Positions 52,356-54,125 of a stretch of DNA of 54,125 nucleotides are shown piece after piece. Position numbers and translations under genes: made by a program. Where the stretch lies: the NCBI GenBank assembly GCA_016124615.1, contig WGNF01000013.1, forward strand, positions 1 through 54,125. The letters run 5' to 3'. How positions within the stretch are numbered: the first letter of the stretch is position 1; each line of letters begins with the position of its first letter. The stretch comes from Paracoccaceae bacterium. GTDB lineage: Bacteria > Pseudomonadota > Alphaproteobacteria > Rhodobacterales > Rhodobacteraceae. Under the pieces are notes generated by a model that saw only the letters and a program-made list of their open reading frames with translations, did not search any database and was not told the DNA's origin.

Positions 52356-53423
52356 CTACAACCCCGCCGCCTTGGTCAGGTTCACCCGGAACCTGTCCCG
52401 CCGACGCTGATACCTGCGGGTCATCTCGGCCGAGGCATGGCCGAGCTGCTTCTGCACATAGCGCTCGTCGACATCGGCGCTGCTGGCGAGGCCGGCGCGC
52501 AGAGAGTGGCCGGAGTAAAGCCGCAGCCGCTCGGCTTCGGGCAGGTCGGGGCGCAGACCCGCCGCGCGCACGCAGGCCTTGATCAGCCGGGCGACGTGCT
52601 TGTCGCTCAAGCGGCTGTCGGTCGCGCGACGGCCATCACGGGTCACGGCGACGAAGAGCGGGCCGAAGTCGATCCGGGCGAAGTGCAGCCACTGTTCCAG
52701 CGCATGGACCGGGCAAGTCTGCGGGCCGGAACCGCGGCCGATCTCGACCTCGCGCCAGCCGGTCTTGCCGCGGAGCCGGATCAGGGCACCGCCGCCGTCC
52801 GTGCCCGCCAGGATCTCGACCCAGCCGCCCGAACCGGGGGTGTCGTCCTTGCCGTGATCCAGGCTGACGATCTCCGACCGCCGGAGGCCCCCGGCGAAGC
52901 CGATCAGCAGCAGGGCGCGGTCGCGCAAACCGCGCAGATCGTGGGGCAGGGTGGCGATCATGGCGCGGATGTCCTCGGGCAGGATCGCCTCTTTCTGCAC
53001 CGGCGGGCGGGCATGCTTGCGGCGGATACCGGCGAGCACCGTGGCAATGTGGCGGTTCTTGCGGTCGAGCGCAAAGCCGCGCTGCGCATAGGACCACGAG
53101 AGGCCCGAGAGCCGCCGCTCGATGCTGGAAACGGCGAGGGCAGGGGCCTTGCCCGCGGGTGCCGCCAGATCGGCGATGTAAAGCCCGATCAGTTCGGGCG
53201 CGGGCGGCAGCGGATCGGCGCCGCGCCTGAGGCACCAGCGGGTGAACTGCGCCCAATCCTTGGCATAGGCTTTCAGGGTGTTCTCGGAGGCGGCCGCGCG
53301 GGCGTAGTTGCGGGCGGTTTCGACGAGGCGGTCGAGCGTGCCTGACCCCGCGACGGCGGCGGGCAGGGCGATCTCATCGGTCTTCTCTTGCGAGGGTGCG
53401 GATCCCGATTTATACTCTGCCAT
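52356..53423 (-). CDS. Tyrosine recombinase/integrase
   Basis: A 355-residue recombinase from the ATG at 53423 (MAEYKSGSAPSQ). The N-terminal SAM-like DNA-binding domain covers about residues 30-135 (ENTLKAYAKDWAQFTRWCLR). The catalytic domain shows the first Arg in AGGLRRSEIV, HSLRAGLASS (His and Arg), KQLGHASAEM (third His position) and the nucleophile Tyr in TRRYQRRR. Its wide distance from the phage makes it unlikely to be the phage integrase; a plasmid multimer resolvase or a mobile-element enzyme is more likely. It is divergent from ccdA with only 25 bp between starts. Confidence 0.9.
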   Translation of the reverse strand: MAEYKSGSAPSQEKTDEIALPAAVAGSGTLDRLVETARNYARAAASENTLKAYAKDWAQFTRWCLRRGADPLPPAPELIGLYIADLAAPAGKAPALAVSSIERRLSGLSWSYAQRGFALDRKNRHIATVLAGIRRKHARPPVQKEAILPEDIRAMIATLPHDLRGLRDRALLLIGFAGGLRRSEIVSLDHGKDDTPGSGGWVEILAGTDGGGALIRLRGKTGWREVEIGRGSGPQTCPVHALEQWLHFARIDFGPLFVAVTRDGRRATDSRLSDKHVARLIKACVRAAGLRPDLPEAERLRLYSGHSLRAGLASSADVDERYVQKQLGHASAEMTRRYQRRRDRFRVNLTKAAGL

Positions 53424-53448
53424 TATACGTATTCTCCAGGAGGCTATC

Positions 53449-53670
53449 GTGGGAAGGGTCAAGGTCAATCTCACGCTCGATGCGGAAGTCGCAGAGGCGG
53501 CGCGGGCGCTTGGGCTGAACATGTCGCGGCTTGCCGAGGCCGCCATTGCCGAAGCGGCCAAGGCCGAACGCAACCGGCTGTGGCAGCGGGAAAACCAGGC
53601 GGCCATTGCCGCCTACGCCGAAGAAGTGGCGCGGGACGGGTTGCCGCTGGCACCGTTCCGCAGCTTCTAG
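53449..53670 (+). CDS. ccdA: CcdA-like antitoxin
   Basis: A 73-residue protein from a GTG at 53449 with CAGGAGGCTATC upstream. The ribbon-helix-helix start VGRVKVNLTLDAEVAEAARA and LNMSRLAEAAIAEAAKAERN match CcdA, and the C-terminal RENQAAIAAYAEEVARDG segment with an end like LPLAPFRSF matches the toxin-binding tail. The operator for autorepression must lie in the 25 bp before the start or within the divergent recombinase gene, an unusual arrangement. The toxin follows after 12 bp. Confidence 0.9.
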   Translation: MGRVKVNLTLDAEVAEAARALGLNMSRLAEAAIAEAAKAERNRLWQRENQAAIAAYAEEVARDGLPLAPFRSF

Positions 53671-53682
53671 GGGCCGGCAGGG

Positions 53683-53976
53683 ATGGCGCAGTTCGATCTC
53701 TATCGCCTGAAGACCGGGCGTCTCGTCGTCGATCTGCAAACCGATCTGATCGGCATCGAGGCATCCCGCATCGTCGCGCCGTTGCGCGAAGCGGGGAAAT
53801 ACGCGGTCTTTCCGGGCCTGACCCCTGCGGTGGACGTGCAGGGGCGCCGCTGGATCGTGCGGGTGCAGGAACTGGCGGCGGTCCCGGGAGCGGAATTGCG
53901 CGACCGGGTCGGAACGCTTGCAGAGCACCGGGATGCGCTGAAACGGGCACTCGACATCCTCATCGACGGGGTCTGA
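53683..53976 (+). CDS. ccdB: CcdB-like gyrase toxin
   Basis: A 97-residue protein: AQFDLYRLKTGRLVVDLQTD, then TDLIGIEASRIVAPLREAGK and FPGLTPAVDVQGRRWIVRVQ. Length and pattern match CcdB, which poisons DNA gyrase when the antitoxin decays. Family members usually end with a conserved Trp-Gly-Ile tail important for gyrase; here the end is DILIDGV, so the gyrase-binding terminus departs from F-plasmid CcdB, as in many alphaproteobacterial homologues. It stabilises the replicon by post-segregational killing. Confidence 0.88.
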   Translation: MAQFDLYRLKTGRLVVDLQTDLIGIEASRIVAPLREAGKYAVFPGLTPAVDVQGRRWIVRVQELAAVPGAELRDRVGTLAEHRDALKRALDILIDGV

Positions 53977-54125
53977 GCCGGGCCGGGTGTCGGTCTGCCG
54001 GAATTTTTGAGATTGCGTTCCATTTGTTTTCAATGACTTGCCTGTGTCGCATTTCTGAAACCGATTCAAAGTATGTGAGACTGGAAGCGATTTGAGTCGC
54101 TATTGGTGGGACTATCCAGCATCCA
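53977..54125. other. End of window, nothing recognised
   Basis: 149 bp after ccdB, AT-richer than average. No gene start is convincing before the window ends, and no T-run terminator is obvious. Confidence 0.5.

Noticed and set aside
52356..53423. Tyrosine recombinase as the integrase of the provirus
   Set aside because: It lies 40 kb from the att sites, outside the element, and the att sites have dif architecture expected for host XerCD.
53424..53606. Upstream extension of the recombinase frame to 53606
   Set aside because: It would overlap most of ccdA antisense and adds no domain; the ATG at 53423 starts a normal-length protein.

Overview
This is high-GC DNA from an alphaproteobacterium, most likely Rhodobacteraceae. 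The evidence is the family make-up: nrdHIEF under a B12 riboswitch, an alphaproteobacterial-type tad/cpa locus, and a DnaA-like/ParAB replication module of the kind known from Rhodobacterales plasmids. That module (48.7-52.3 kb) together with ccdAB and a tyrosine recombinase (52.4-54.0 kb) indicates an extrachromosomal replicon (plasmid or chromid) or a plasmid integrated elsewhere.

The most striking element is a compact provirus at about 2316-12220. It carries a 268-residue major capsid protein resembling the double-jelly-roll capsid protein of corticovirus PM2, an FtsK/HerA-type packaging ATPase, many tiny translationally coupled membrane-protein genes, a membrane-anchored lysozyme-like protein, a replication protein with a winged-helix region and a DnaA-domain-I-like C-terminus, and a 22-bp iteron array. 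It has no integrase. Both ends carry an identical 18-bp core, CGCATAACATATCTTATG, which looks like a XerC/XerD dif site. The predicted circular genome is 9905 bp, close to the 10-kb PM2 genome. I read it as a tailless membrane-containing phage integrated by host XerCD at the replicon's dif-like site, probably also able to replicate as an episome.

Layout: 1-2.3 kb, end of a cation-diffusion-facilitator gene and a 5'-truncated acvB/virJ-like gene between two MITE-like repeats; 2.3-12.2 kb, provirus; 12.24-14.37 kb, an IS1595-family element with a perfect 8-bp target duplication that carries a DUF3800 passenger gene and abuts the right att site; 14.4-18.2 kb, secreted glycine-rich repeat proteins; 18.2-22.3 kb, a proline-rich membrane-anchored protein, a membrane-bound LuxR-type regulator, a receiver-like protein and an ICMT-like membrane methyltransferase; 22.5-33.8 kb, tad/cpa Flp pilus genes (tadD facing flp-cpaBCDEF-tadBCEG), with no prepilin peptidase gene; 34.3-39.4 kb, a MaoC-like protein and nrdHIEF behind a cobalamin riboswitch and a NrdR-box-like palindrome; 39.4-45.6 kb, SDR/XRE pair, metallophosphoesterase, TauE/LysR pair, L,D-transpeptidase-like protein; 45.7-48.7 kb, znuABC behind a Zur-box-like site and a decayed COG0523 gene; 48.7-54.1 kb, replication, partition, recombinase and toxin-antitoxin genes.

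The phage replication protein and the plasmid replication initiator share their C-terminal domain, so host plasmid and virus appear to use related initiator architectures. All family assignments come from reading motifs by eye; no database search was run.
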